A program made the translations under genes and the position numbers. Below the pieces are notes generated by a model. The model was not told where the DNA came from, did no database searches, and saw only the letters and a list, made by a program, of their open reading frames with translations. This document shows, piece by piece, positions 8,999-18,030 of a DNA stretch of 64,000 nucleotides. Within the stretch, counting starts at the first letter, position 1; each line of letters opens with the position of its first letter. Origin of the DNA: Flavobacteriales bacterium (GTDB lineage Bacteria > Bacteroidota > Bacteroidia > Flavobacteriales_E > Vicingaceae); the NCBI GenBank assembly GCA_020853105.1, contig JADYZM010000019.1, positions 1 to 64,000 of the forward strand, given 5' to 3'.

Positions 8999-11956
8999 TT
9001 ATTCAATTGTAATCTCATCAAAAAACAACATGGATTGATTTCCATTTCCTAGATGCCATTCAGGACATAATCCATAGCTGGGTGCTTCAATTTTTACATA
9101 CCTGGCTTTCACGACCTCATTAACTTTGTATTCGTACAGCTTATTGAAAGCTCCATATTTGTTATCGGGGAAATCATTTTTTATTTCCGTCAGTTTTTTA
9201 AAATCATTGCCATTTTCAGAAATATAAATATTTATCTGAGGAGGATAAAATATCCAAGACTGGATATCTTGCAAAGCCCCAATTGATATGTATTTCACAT
9301 ACTCAACACTTCCTAAATCAACTGTAGCAAGCAAATCAAAATTATAGCCTTGCCAATAACCGGACTTATAATTGTTGTTTCCTTTTAAACCGTCTATCAA
9401 TGCGTGGTTTCCACCTGCAGAATATTGATTGCTGTATTTTGATTCCAATTGAATGCTTCTTTCGCTCTTCATCTTTTTATAAAATGCCTTAACACTATGA
9501 CTTTTAGTATTGTTTTTAATGCAAAAAGCTTCAATAGAAGCGGAGTTTGAAATCTGTATTGGTTTCGAGTAAAGTATAAATTCATCAGATTCAGAAAGTC
9601 TGTAGTATATTTTTACGCCTTCCTCTATACTTTTAATCATTATCTGTGTTGAATCTTTAAAACTTTGTGAATTGGACACAAAAAATGGAACTGTAGTTAT
9701 TTGCTTGTTTTCCATAATTTGAGATACAGGTCTGGATTCAGCTTTGCTTCCCCATGAATAATTTGGTTTGTCGCCCATTTCAAAAACCAGTTTTCCACCC
9801 CTCATAATATCTTGATGATTTATATAAGACTTGTTATACTCAATTCCATTTAGATATGCCTTTTGAATGTAACAATTTTTACGGCTATTGTTTTGGGTGA
9901 TTATTTTAAAAGAATTGCCATTTTCAAGTTTTATGGTAACCTCATCAAAATGTGGTTTACCAATTGTATAATAATCCAATCCGGGTGTAACTGAATAAAA
10001 TCCCATAGCACTTAAAACATACCAGGCGGACATTTGCCCACAATCTTCATTACCGGATAATCCGTCAGGTGCATTTTTATACTGTTCGGTTAAAATCCGT
10101 TGAACTTTTTCTTGGGTTTTCCATGGTTTACCGATATAATTATATAAGTATGCCATGTGATGACTAGGTTCATTGCCATGAGCGTATTGCCCGATAAGAC
10201 CTGTAATATCAACTTGATGTCTTCCGCTTAGTTTGGACTCGGCTGAGAAGAGTTCATCTAATTTTTTTTCAAACCTTTGCTCTCCACCATAGAGAGATAT
10301 TAGCCCACTTATATCATGGGGAGCAAACATAGAATATTGCCAAGAATTTGCTTCAGTAAAATTATAATTCACTTCTTCCGGTTTAAAATTTAAACTCCAA
10401 CCACCGTTGTGTTTGGGCTGCATAAATCCTGTTTCGGGATTGAATAAATTTTTATAGTATTGGGCTCTTTCAGTATATTCAGAATACACAGAATCATTCT
10501 TTAATTGTTTTGCAAGTTCAGCAATACACCAGTCATCGTAAGCATATTCGAGTGTTTTTGAAACTGATTCTCCTTCATCTCCAGATTCAATCATTCCTTT
10601 ATTTTTATAAAACTCAAGCCCAAAATGATTCAAATTGGAGCTGTGTTGCATTGCTTTAAATGCGGTATTTGCATCAAAATTTTTAATCCCTTTTACAAAA
10701 GCATCTGTAATTACTGATGTTGCATGATATCCAATCATACATTCAGTTTCATTGGCTGCCAATTCCCAAACCGGTAATCTACCTCCTTGTGTGTAGTGTT
10801 TTAAAAAAGTATCAATAAACTCTTTTGTTTTTTCTTGCTCAATAATGGTGTATAGCGGATGTGTTGCCCTAAAAGTATCCCACAATGAAAAAACAGAATA
10901 CACATTTGTATTGTCGGATTGATGAATTTGTTGATCCATTCCTCGATATTTACCGGATACATCTGAAAACACGTTGGGGACAATCATCGTATGATAAAGA
11001 GATGAATAAAAAATAGAAATATCGTCTTGATTGCTTGATTTGACCTCAATTTTAGACAACTGTTTCTCCCAAATTTGTTTTGCTTGATTTTTATATTTTT
11101 CAAAATCCCAATGTGGTGCTTCAATATTCAAATTCTTTCTTGCCTCGTCAATACTAACCGATGAAATACCAACTTTAACAACCAACCTATCTCCTGCTTT
11201 TGTTGAATATCTTAAAGCAACTTTTGTTTTTTCTTCGTTTCCTGTGGGAGTGTTTGATTTGTCGTAAGAGTTATCAATCCACTCTTTGGAAAACTGAATA
11301 ACAAAATAGATGTGTTGTTTTGCTGCCCACCCACTAGAAATTCGATACCCCTCAACTTCTTTTTTATTAACAATCTTAATATTGCTTTCTATGACTTTAT
11401 CTCGATGAGTTAAATCCAAAATAACATGAGAAGTATCGGAATTATTGAATGTATATTCATGAATTCCTACTCTGGTTGTGGCTGTTAATCTAACATCAAT
11501 GTTGTGTTCAGCTAAATTTACTTGATAAAATCCGGGTGAAGCTTTTTCTGTTTTTTTATTAAACCAAGATGCATACCCTTTGTTTGCACCTTGAGAAGAG
11601 CCATTTTCAAATTCCACATTGCCTTGAGCCGGCATTAATAAAACATCGCCATAATCTGAAACACCTGTTCCACTCAAATGTGTGTGTGAAAATCCATAAA
11701 TTATGGTGTCTGTATAATGATATCCGGAACATCCGTCCCAACCGTCAAGCCTTGTATCCGGACTTAATTGAACCATTCCAAACGGCATGGTTGCGCCAGG
11801 GTAGGTATGACCGTGACCACCCGTTCCGATAAATGGGTCAACATTTTCGTAATTACTTTTTGAGCAAACATTTTGCCCAAAACTATTGCAGGATATTACG
11901 ATGCATAGAACCTGTAATGTTTTTTGAACTAATTTATTATTTATTAGTCTCATCAT
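8999..11956 (-). CDS. GH92 family alpha-mannosidase with C-terminal discoidin-like domain
   Basis: 985 residues. The N-terminal signal could be type I (cleavage near FGQ) or a lipobox (VISC at 20-23). The catalytic part (about 35-765) begins with VDPFIGTGGHGHTYPGATMP and carries the GH92 blocks SLWDTFRATHP (357-367), NEPSHH (595-600, with the conserved Glu) and GNEDCGQMSAW (635-645, with the likely base Asp). A chitobiase-C/FN3-like segment (about 785-850) and an F5/8 type C domain (about 860-985) follow. GH92 enzymes are calcium-dependent, inverting exo-alpha-mannosidases acting on N-glycans or yeast mannan. The start overlaps the ROK kinase gene by 20 bases. No T9SS sorting domain is present, so a periplasmic or lipid-anchored location is likely. 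Confidence 0.93.
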   Translation of the reverse strand: MMRLINNKLVQKTLQVLCIVISCNSFGQNVCSKSNYENVDPFIGTGGHGHTYPGATMPFGMVQLSPDTRLDGWDGCSGYHYTDTIIYGFSHTHLSGTGVSDYGDVLLMPAQGNVEFENGSSQGANKGYASWFNKKTEKASPGFYQVNLAEHNIDVRLTATTRVGIHEYTFNNSDTSHVILDLTHRDKVIESNIKIVNKKEVEGYRISSGWAAKQHIYFVIQFSKEWIDNSYDKSNTPTGNEEKTKVALRYSTKAGDRLVVKVGISSVSIDEARKNLNIEAPHWDFEKYKNQAKQIWEKQLSKIEVKSSNQDDISIFYSSLYHTMIVPNVFSDVSGKYRGMDQQIHQSDNTNVYSVFSLWDTFRATHPLYTIIEQEKTKEFIDTFLKHYTQGGRLPVWELAANETECMIGYHATSVITDAFVKGIKNFDANTAFKAMQHSSNLNHFGLEFYKNKGMIESGDEGESVSKTLEYAYDDWCIAELAKQLKNDSVYSEYTERAQYYKNLFNPETGFMQPKHNGGWSLNFKPEEVNYNFTEANSWQYSMFAPHDISGLISLYGGEQRFEKKLDELFSAESKLSGRHQVDITGLIGQYAHGNEPSHHMAYLYNYIGKPWKTQEKVQRILTEQYKNAPDGLSGNEDCGQMSAWYVLSAMGFYSVTPGLDYYTIGKPHFDEVTIKLENGNSFKIITQNNSRKNCYIQKAYLNGIEYNKSYINHQDIMRGGKLVFEMGDKPNYSWGSKAESRPVSQIMENKQITTVPFFVSNSQSFKDSTQIMIKSIEEGVKIYYRLSESDEFILYSKPIQISNSASIEAFCIKNNTKSHSVKAFYKKMKSERSIQLESKYSNQYSAGGNHALIDGLKGNNNYKSGYWQGYNFDLLATVDLGSVEYVKYISIGALQDIQSWIFYPPQINIYISENGNDFKKLTEIKNDFPDNKYGAFNKLYEYKVNEVVKARYVKIEAPSYGLCPEWHLGNGNQSMLFFDEITIE

Positions 11957-12899
11957 TTTTTAATTCGTTCCAAACTAATGAGCCTGCACCTATAACAGCT
12001 GCAGTTCCTTCTTTAAAAAAAGATTGGGTTATTTTTATTTTATTTTTAAAAATTTGCAATAGATATTCTTCCATATATTTTTGAGTAGGTTCAGATATGG
12101 ATTCTCCTGAATTTGATAACCCTCCGAAAAGAACTATTATTTTAGGGCTAGTGATTGCCACAAGGTTTGCCAAACTAAGTCCTAATTTTTTTGCTGTATA
12201 GTCAAAAATTTCAAGAGCTAATGAATCTCCCTTTTGAGCTGCTTCTGCAATGGACTTTGCAGTAATTTTCTCATCACTAATTATACTTGGTTTAGATGAT
12301 TTTGCTAATAAAATATGTGCTGTTCTTACTATCCCAGTGGCTGAAACATAAGTTTCTAAACAACCCTTTCGTCCACAAGCACAATCTCTTCCGTTTTCTT
12401 CAACTATTGTATGCCCTAATTCACCGGCAAAACCATCGTGTCCATAAATTAATTTTCCATTTGAAACGATTCCACTTCCTAAACCTGTCCCTAAGGTTAC
12501 TACTACAAAATCATTTATCCCTTTAGCTACACCGTAGGTCATTTCTCCAATGGCTGCCGCATTTGCATCATTTGTTACGTAAACAGGTAAATCAAAATAT
12601 TTTCTAAAAAGTTGAATCAAATTAATTACTCCCTTCCACTTGAGATTTGGAGCATATTCAATCGTTCCGTTATAAAAATTACCGTTGGGTGCACCAACTC
12701 CTATTCCTATGATTTCTATGTCATTTCTATCATCTTTCATTTCTTGAACACCATCAAAAATGGCTTTAATCAATTTCTCAGGAGTATCGTAATTTGAGGT
12801 TAGCAATGATTTTTTAGTCAAACATTCTCCTGAGTTATCAACTAATCCGAACAAAGTATTGGTTCCTCCGATATCTATACCTATTGCGATTTTTTTCAT
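11937..12899 (-). CDS. ROK family sugar kinase
   Basis: 320 residues counted from ATG at 12899; an upstream in-frame TTG at 12944 would add 15 residues unlike the family. The ATP phosphate loop IGIDIGGTNT starts at about residue 5. The ROK zinc motif CACGRKGCLE and the GELGHT block precede it are both present, as is the sugar-binding VTNDANAAA. It has no DNA-binding domain, so it is a kinase and not a ROK repressor. It would phosphorylate the hexose released by the mannosidase: mannose is inferred, glucose or fructose possible. It overlaps the transporter gene by four bases and the mannosidase gene by 20, so the three are translated as one unit. Confidence 0.9.
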   Translation of the reverse strand: MKKIAIGIDIGGTNTLFGLVDNSGECLTKKSLLTSNYDTPEKLIKAIFDGVQEMKDDRNDIEIIGIGVGAPNGNFYNGTIEYAPNLKWKGVINLIQLFRKYFDLPVYVTNDANAAAIGEMTYGVAKGINDFVVVTLGTGLGSGIVSNGKLIYGHDGFAGELGHTIVEENGRDCACGRKGCLETYVSATGIVRTAHILLAKSSKPSIISDEKITAKSIAEAAQKGDSLALEIFDYTAKKLGLSLANLVAITSPKIIVLFGGLSNSGESISEPTQKYMEEYLLQIFKNKIKITQSFFKEGTAAVIGAGSLVWNELKNDETNK

Positions 12900-14194
12900 A
12901 GTGATTCCACTTTTTTGCTGAAATATAAAATAAACGAATAACAAAAAATAATTAAAAGAAATGCTGTTTTAAATCCACTTAAATCCGTTAAAAAACCGAA
13001 GATAGGAGGTATAAATGCTCCTCCGGCGATTGCGGTACAAAGAACTCCGGATCCGTTTGGTTTTAAATCACCTAACCCGTCAATTGCAATGCTAAATATT
13101 GTTGGAAACATTATAGAATTGAATAGCCCAACAGCCAATATGAACCACATTGAAACAAATCCACCAGTCATTATTGAAATCAAAACGCAAAGAATAGCAA
13201 ATATTGAAAAATAAGTCAGCACTTTTTGAGGTTTGAAACGAATGGTTAGATATGAACCAAGAAATCGACCCAACATAGCACCAAACCAAAAAAACATTAC
13301 AAAAGCCCCAACAATTCCTTTGTCGTCAATCGAATCCAAATTAGACTGATGTATAAATCTAGCTATATTACTCATTATTTGACTGTTACGAATTGTTTGA
13401 GCAATATTCATTTCCAAAAAATAATTAACCAAATAGCTACCAATTGCTACTTCAGCTCCAACATACAAGAATATAGCTAAGGCTCCCATTCGTAGCTTTT
13501 TATTTTGTAAAACTTTTGTATAACTGGCATTACCGACTTTATTTAACAACTGAGGCAAATCAACAAACTTCACAACTAACGCTAATAAAACCAACGAAAC
13601 AGATAGCACAACAAATGGGATTTGGACTGCAGCGGCTTCAGTTGCAAAATAACTTTCTTTAGCAGTTGTGTCTAATTGTTTTATTTCTAATGTTGTTTTA
13701 ATATTATCACTCAAAATAAAAATTGCACCAATTGCAGGTGCAATGGTTGTTCCTAAGGAATTAAATGCTTGCGATAAATTTAATCTGAACGAAGCAGTTT
13801 TTTCGTCGCCAAGCACAGTTACATAAGGATTTGCCGCAACTTGTAATATTGTCATTCCGCTTGCAAGAACGAAATAACCAAACATAAATAATCCGAAAAG
13901 TCTAAACTCAGCAGCATCATAAAACAGTAAACACCCAAATCCCATAATGATTAATCCCAAAATAATTCCGGATTTGTATCCGATTTTTTGCAATAATCCT
14001 CCTGCAGGAATTGATATTAATCCATACGCAATAAAAAAAGCAAATTGGACTAATCCTGCTTGAAAATAAGTCAGTTCAAACACTTCTTTTAAACGCGGTA
14101 CTAGTGAATCAACTAGAACTGTTATTAGTCCCCACATAAAAAACAATGAGGTTAATAAAATAAAAGCTTTATTGTAGTTTTTTTCTAATTTCAT
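12896..14194 (-). CDS. MFS sugar transporter (FucP/GluP type)
   Basis: 432 residues with about twelve hydrophobic segments. The N-terminal FILLTSLFFMWGLITVLVDS and the GGLLQKIGYKSGI loop match the FucP/GluP branch of the major facilitator superfamily, which import fucose, glucose, galactose or mannose with protons across the inner membrane. A long loop at about residues 165-185 is a variable feature of the group. As first gene of the transporter-kinase-mannosidase operon its cargo is most likely the monosaccharide released outside the cytoplasm, i.e. mannose (inference). An operator-like palindrome lies 33 bases upstream of the start. Confidence 0.9.
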   Translation of the reverse strand: MKLEKNYNKAFILLTSLFFMWGLITVLVDSLVPRLKEVFELTYFQAGLVQFAFFIAYGLISIPAGGLLQKIGYKSGIILGLIIMGFGCLLFYDAAEFRLFGLFMFGYFVLASGMTILQVAANPYVTVLGDEKTASFRLNLSQAFNSLGTTIAPAIGAIFILSDNIKTTLEIKQLDTTAKESYFATEAAAVQIPFVVLSVSLVLLALVVKFVDLPQLLNKVGNASYTKVLQNKKLRMGALAIFLYVGAEVAIGSYLVNYFLEMNIAQTIRNSQIMSNIARFIHQSNLDSIDDKGIVGAFVMFFWFGAMLGRFLGSYLTIRFKPQKVLTYFSIFAILCVLISIMTGGFVSMWFILAVGLFNSIMFPTIFSIAIDGLGDLKPNGSGVLCTAIAGGAFIPPIFGFLTDLSGFKTAFLLIIFCYSFILYFSKKVESL

Positions 14195-14226
14195 AAAAAC
14201 AAATTACATTGCTAATATACGCTATT

Positions 14227-14240
14227 CTAAAACGATTTAG
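14227..14240. promoter_or_regulatory. LacI-type operator between transporter operon and regulator gene
   Basis: CTAAAACGATTTAG is a 14-bp near-palindrome centred on CG (12 of 14 positions symmetrical), the form expected for LacI/GalR-family operators. It sits in the 70-base space between the divergent MFS operon and the LacI-type gene, 24 bases before the regulator's ATG. The exact reverse complement occurs at 17885-17898 upstream of the lectin gene. Binding by the adjacent regulator is inferred. Confidence 0.7.
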
Positions 14241-14264
14241 TAATTTTATTAAAAATTTTTAATC

Positions 14265-15302
14265 ATGAAAAAACCAACCTTAGCCGATGTTGCAAAAAGT
14301 TTGGGGGTATCCAAAACTTTAGTTTCATTAGTTCTTAATAACAAAGGGAATGAGAAAGGCATAAGTGCTGAAACACAAGCTAGAGTTAAAGATAAAGTAA
14401 AAGAACTGAATTATAAAGCAAATCAATTTGCCAGAGGTTTAAGAATGGGAAAATCAAATACAATCGGATTAATAGTTGCTGATATTTCTAACTCATTTTA
14501 TGCAAAAATTTGTAGAAGTATTGAAGACAATGCCAACAAATACGGTTACAATTTGATAATTTGCAGTTCTGATGAAAACTCAGAAAAAGAATCTCAATTG
14601 ATTCAGATGCTTATCGACAGAAAAGTAGATGGGCTAATTATTTCTACAACACAAGAAAAAAATGAAGATATTATTTTACTTAAAAAAAATTCATTTCCGT
14701 TTGTTTTAATTGATAGATACTTACCAAAAATTGACACAAACTATGTTGTAGTTGATAATAAAGAGGGTTCTAAAAATATAGTAAATCATCTGATAAAACT
14801 TGGTAACAAACGAATCGGGCATTTAACAATCAGTCCTTCGCATCTTAGTACAATAAAAGACAGAACTGCCGGATACAAAGAGGCTTTAAAAGAAAACAAC
14901 ATTAAAATTGATTCTAATCTGATTCGAGAAATTTCTTATGAGAATTTAGTGGTAGATGTATATAGAGAATTAAAAATTTTACTGAGTCCACCTTTGAGCA
15001 TAAATTCATTATTTGTTGCCAATAATAATATTGCTGTTGCATGTCTAGAATGTTTCAAAGAAATGAATATACGAGTTCCACAAGATATCGCATTGGTATG
15101 TTTTGATGATATTGATGCTTTTAAAATTTGCTACCCATCAATTACTGCGGTTGCTCAACCTATAGAAGAAATGGGGAAAAAGGCACTTACTGTTTTAATA
15201 AATCAGATAAATAATCCGGAAAATACTTCTTTTAGTCACATCGAACTTCCAACAAGTTTAGAAGTAAGAAGGTCTTGTGGTAATTTTATTTCCAATTTAT
15301 GA
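14265..15302 (+). CDS. LacI-family transcriptional regulator of the mannosidase/lectin genes
   Basis: 345 residues. The N-terminal helix-turn-helix begins PTLADVAKSLGVSKTLVSLVL, with the hinge helix near NYKANQFARGLR (about residues 44-55). The rest is a periplasmic-binding-protein-like effector domain starting NTIGLIVADISNSFYAKI. It is divergent from the transporter-kinase-mannosidase operon. The operator at 14227-14240 would let it control both directions and itself; the same site upstream of 15497-17881 adds the lectin gene. The effector is probably mannose, its phosphate, or a short manno-oligosaccharide, by analogy to the family; this is inference. Confidence 0.93.
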   Translation: MKKPTLADVAKSLGVSKTLVSLVLNNKGNEKGISAETQARVKDKVKELNYKANQFARGLRMGKSNTIGLIVADISNSFYAKICRSIEDNANKYGYNLIICSSDENSEKESQLIQMLIDRKVDGLIISTTQEKNEDIILLKKNSFPFVLIDRYLPKIDTNYVVVDNKEGSKNIVNHLIKLGNKRIGHLTISPSHLSTIKDRTAGYKEALKENNIKIDSNLIREISYENLVVDVYRELKILLSPPLSINSLFVANNNIAVACLECFKEMNIRVPQDIALVCFDDIDAFKICYPSITAVAQPIEEMGKKALTVLINQINNPENTSFSHIELPTSLEVRRSCGNFISNL

Positions 15303-15429
15303 TTATATACAAAATAAATGCTGTCAAAGGAATAGACAAAACTCCAATCAATTTATTTAAAAGTGAAGGGTTTGAATTCGTTTGATAAAAGAGATAAAAA
15401 ATCTTATTTATAATTCTTTCGTATTTCAT
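15286..15429 (-). CDS. Possible 47-residue membrane peptide (doubtful)
   Basis: An open frame from ATG (15427-15429) to TAA encodes 47 residues: a basic N-terminus (MKYERIINKIFYLFYQTN) and one hydrophobic stretch (LIGVLSIPLTAFILYIIIN). It overlaps the last 17 bases of the regulator gene on the opposite strand and lies 68 bases beyond the stop of the lectin gene, on the same strand. Its start is next to a tandem repeat. The charged-then-hydrophobic layout is protein-like, but its short length means chance is a real explanation. Confidence 0.2.
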   Translation of the reverse strand: MKYERIINKIFYLFYQTNSNPSLLNKLIGVLSIPLTAFILYIIINWK

Positions 15430-15436
15430 TTTTCAC

Positions 15437-15478
15437 ATTTCTCATTTCATATTTCTCATTTCATATTTCTCATTTCAT
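15437..15478. repeat. Three perfect tandem copies of a 14-bp unit
   Basis: ATTTCTCATTTCAT is repeated three times without change (15437-15450, 15451-15464, 15465-15478), preceded by a degenerate copy at 15423-15436. The array lies in the 194-base space between the convergent regulator and lectin genes, 18 bases from the lectin stop. It has no hairpin potential because it is almost pure pyrimidine plus A on one strand. Confidence 0.9.
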
Positions 15479-15496
15479 ATCAATTTCGTTTGACGT

Positions 15497-17881
15497 TTAT
15501 TGAAGTCTTACCATTTTTTTTATTAATTGCTTATTGCTGAATGTTGCTTTTAAAACGTACGTTCCTGCCCTCAGGTTGTCATCTAAATCAATTTCTAAAA
15601 CTGAAATATCTTTTACAATTTTATCATAGACTATTCTTCCAAAAGAATCATTAATAGAGATTCTTATTGATTCTTTAATTTCTTCCGAAAAAACTACTTT
15701 TAATTGATCTTCAAAAGGATTTGGATAAATTGAAAATTCTATTTCAGAATTGCACTTCATGGCTTTTAATTCAGAATAGGAAAATTCTCCATTGAAGTCC
15801 GTTTGTTTTATTCTATAATAATTTACTCCATTCAATGGATTTAAATCAATAAATTCATAATTTATATTTTCATTGCTATTTCCAGCTCCATCAATTTTAT
15901 AAATAGCACTAAAGTTTATTGCATCACTACTTCTTTCAATAGTAAAATAATCGTTGTTCAATTCCATAGCTGTTGTCCATAATAACTTAATATTATCATC
16001 ATCGCATTGAGAAGTAAAACTTGACATTTTGATTGGTAAAGTAGTCAATGAAGCAGGTGGACAAACATAATATTGATTGCTTGCACCACCGGTTGAGCCT
16101 GTTGAGCCCCAAAAAACATTGCTTGAACCAAAGATATTTGTAACAAAATCGTTTGTCAATGTCAACCTTAAACTTCCGTCAAAATAAATCTGCATTTGTT
16201 TTGTGGTTGCATTCCATGTTATTCTTAAAATATGAATCATTCCGTCTTCAATATTAGTTGCACCTGCAGTAGCAGTAACCGGACCGGCAATAGGAGAACC
16301 TTCGCCTGAGGTACTTGTCCAAACCGCAATATGATCTTGAACCATTTCTTGCGCTCCACCGTTGTTCCATGTATCTACTTCTATTACAACAGCTTTTTGA
16401 ATCCCTCCAGCACCCAAAAATTGACCATCATTTCCACACTCTAAAGTTCCTTGAGAATCATTATGAAATGTAAAAGTAAGTCCATCAGCACCACCATCGT
16501 TATTTCCACAATACACTTCTAAAGTGTGGTCAAAATTTGAACTGAAATCAATTGTATTTTGATACCATGCACAACCCTTTTGGCTGTTCAAATTTGGTGT
16601 AACTTGAATGCAAGTATCGGCAGGATAGTTGTACATTGATGCGTTTCCAACCAAACAAAATAGTGTGTTTGGATCAGTTATTTCTAGCTCAAAAGTACCG
16701 GATGCATCGTTTCCTGGCTCCCAAACACGAATGTATAAAGTTGAACCAGCAGTAAGTCCTGTCAAATTCAATTTTGGCATATTGTTGCTACCGCTATTAT
16801 CATCACATCCAACTAAAGTTTTAGCAGCACCACAAGCTGCTGACGTATAAGCTGCGACGGCAATATCAGAAACTCCTGTTGAAACACGTTTTCCTAAAAT
16901 TTCTACTTTTCCGGAAGCAGGTACTGTTAAAGTGTACCACATATCTCCTCCAACATAATTACCACATGCAGGTGCTGGAACGGCTGAGTTTGTATAAGAA
17001 CCAATAGTTCCTGTTGTTTTTGCTCCACAAGCTACAGATGATGAATAAGGCGAACATGGCTCATCACCCGGACAAACTAAAACATTTGGACCATATACAG
17101 GATTAGTAGTTGATGGAGTTGGCCCATCAGAAAATAATACAGTATTTCCAGGATTTACAAATGAATAACTTACTTCACTTTCATAAGACCCTGCAAAATA
17201 ATCTAAATAGACGGTTGCACCATCAGGAATACTCAACGTTGATATGGTTTGACTACCAGTACACGTAAATGGACTTCCAGCAAATAAAACCCCATTGACA
17301 TATACATTTATATAGGCTCCATTCCAACCATCTCCCCATGAGTCATTCATTACCAATGTATAATTACATGTAGGTCCTAAAGGTGGAGTGGAATAAATAC
17401 ACATATTTCCATTTAATATAGCATTGCTGGCTGTTGCTTGAATTCTCACATAATAAGTTGACCCAATTACAGTTGGTACAACTACAGTTAAATTTGCTCC
17501 GGCTAAACCACTATCGCACCCTATTTCTGTCAATGCTCCACATACACCGGAAAAAATAGTTATTTGAGCAGCAATTGAAATAGCATTAAAATCAATTGTT
17601 GTTGAAGTTGTTGTAGCAGTGAATCTTTCCCAATGAACATCTTGAGCAGTAACTCCACAGCCTGTTGCTCCTTGCAATTCCGCAGTTCTATCAGCAGCTA
17701 ATAAATTACCACTAGTTGATACAGCTTGATTAAATCCAGCCGTTGCACAACTAGTTCCAGATACATTTCCTGCATTATTTGCTGTTGCACAAAAATTTAC
17801 TTGTGCCATGCTGCTTCTAGAATTACAAATTAATAATATAACTAACCACCATAATTTCATTATTTTTATTGTGTTTATCAT
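15497..17881 (-). CDS. T9SS-secreted L-type lectin domain protein
   Basis: 794 residues; the signal peptide ends near SSMAQ (about residue 27), and an alternative ATG seven codons in (17860) is equally good. Two pre-peptidase-like beta domains (about 30-165 and 280-405) flank a module with WGDGWNGA (about 180-275). The legume-type lectin domain (about 415-620) has ADGLTFTF with the sugar-binding Asp, and the metal-site block IEVDTWNN followed by QDHIAVW. An FN3-like segment and a type A T9SS sorting domain (from about 715, IYPNPFEDQL) end it. L-type lectins bind mannose or glucose residues, often with Ca and Mn. It should capture mannose-rich glycans at the cell surface for the GH92 enzyme; the shared operator supports this. 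Confidence 0.85.
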   Translation of the reverse strand: MINTIKIMKLWWLVILLICNSRSSMAQVNFCATANNAGNVSGTSCATAGFNQAVSTSGNLLAADRTAELQGATGCGVTAQDVHWERFTATTTSTTIDFNAISIAAQITIFSGVCGALTEIGCDSGLAGANLTVVVPTVIGSTYYVRIQATASNAILNGNMCIYSTPPLGPTCNYTLVMNDSWGDGWNGAYINVYVNGVLFAGSPFTCTGSQTISTLSIPDGATVYLDYFAGSYESEVSYSFVNPGNTVLFSDGPTPSTTNPVYGPNVLVCPGDEPCSPYSSSVACGAKTTGTIGSYTNSAVPAPACGNYVGGDMWYTLTVPASGKVEILGKRVSTGVSDIAVAAYTSAACGAAKTLVGCDDNSGSNNMPKLNLTGLTAGSTLYIRVWEPGNDASGTFELEITDPNTLFCLVGNASMYNYPADTCIQVTPNLNSQKGCAWYQNTIDFSSNFDHTLEVYCGNNDGGADGLTFTFHNDSQGTLECGNDGQFLGAGGIQKAVVIEVDTWNNGGAQEMVQDHIAVWTSTSGEGSPIAGPVTATAGATNIEDGMIHILRITWNATTKQMQIYFDGSLRLTLTNDFVTNIFGSSNVFWGSTGSTGGASNQYYVCPPASLTTLPIKMSSFTSQCDDDNIKLLWTTAMELNNDYFTIERSSDAINFSAIYKIDGAGNSNENINYEFIDLNPLNGVNYYRIKQTDFNGEFSYSELKAMKCNSEIEFSIYPNPFEDQLKVVFSEEIKESIRISINDSFGRIVYDKIVKDISVLEIDLDDNLRAGTYVLKATFSNKQLIKKMVRLQ

Positions 17882-17884
17882 TAT

Positions 17885-17898
17885 CTAAATCGTTTTAG
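17885..17898. promoter_or_regulatory. LacI-type operator upstream of the lectin gene
   Basis: CTAAATCGTTTTAG is the exact reverse complement of the 14-bp site at 14227-14240. It begins three bases before the first lectin start codon and lies about 55 bases downstream of the predicted transcription start, a position where a bound repressor would block elongation. A partner site is found at 18031-18044. Confidence 0.7.
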
Positions 17899-17914
17899 TT
17901 ATTTAATAAAAAAT

Positions 17915-17937
17915 ATATCGTTGTTACAAAACGATAT
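17915..17937. promoter_or_regulatory. Inverted repeat in the lectin leader
   Basis: ATATCGTT and AAACGATAT form 8-bp inverted arms separated by six bases. Each arm carries the ATCGTT/AACGAT core of the 14-bp operator, so the element could be a pair of half-sites or a small RNA hairpin at the start of the transcript. Confidence 0.45.
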
Positions 17938-17954
17938 TATTTTATTTTGAAACA

Positions 17955-17987
17955 CAAATATAGGATATAATAAATTTATAAAACAAA
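17955..17987 (-). promoter_or_regulatory. Bacteroidota-type promoter of the lectin gene
   Basis: On the minus strand a TTTG (17987-17984) is followed after 21 bases by TATATTTG (17962-17955). This fits the -33 TTTG and -7 TAnnTTTG pattern of Bacteroidota sigma factors. Transcription should start near 17948, leaving a leader of about 65-70 bases that contains the inverted repeat and the operator. Confidence 0.6.
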
Positions 17988-18030
17988 TAAATATTTAGTT
18001 AACAAATTGTATATCAATCTATTTTGTTAA

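Noticed and set aside
11937-14194. Possibility that the ROK gene is a transcriptional repressor
   Set aside because: It lacks the N-terminal helix-turn-helix of ROK repressors and starts directly at the ATP-binding DIGGTNT motif.
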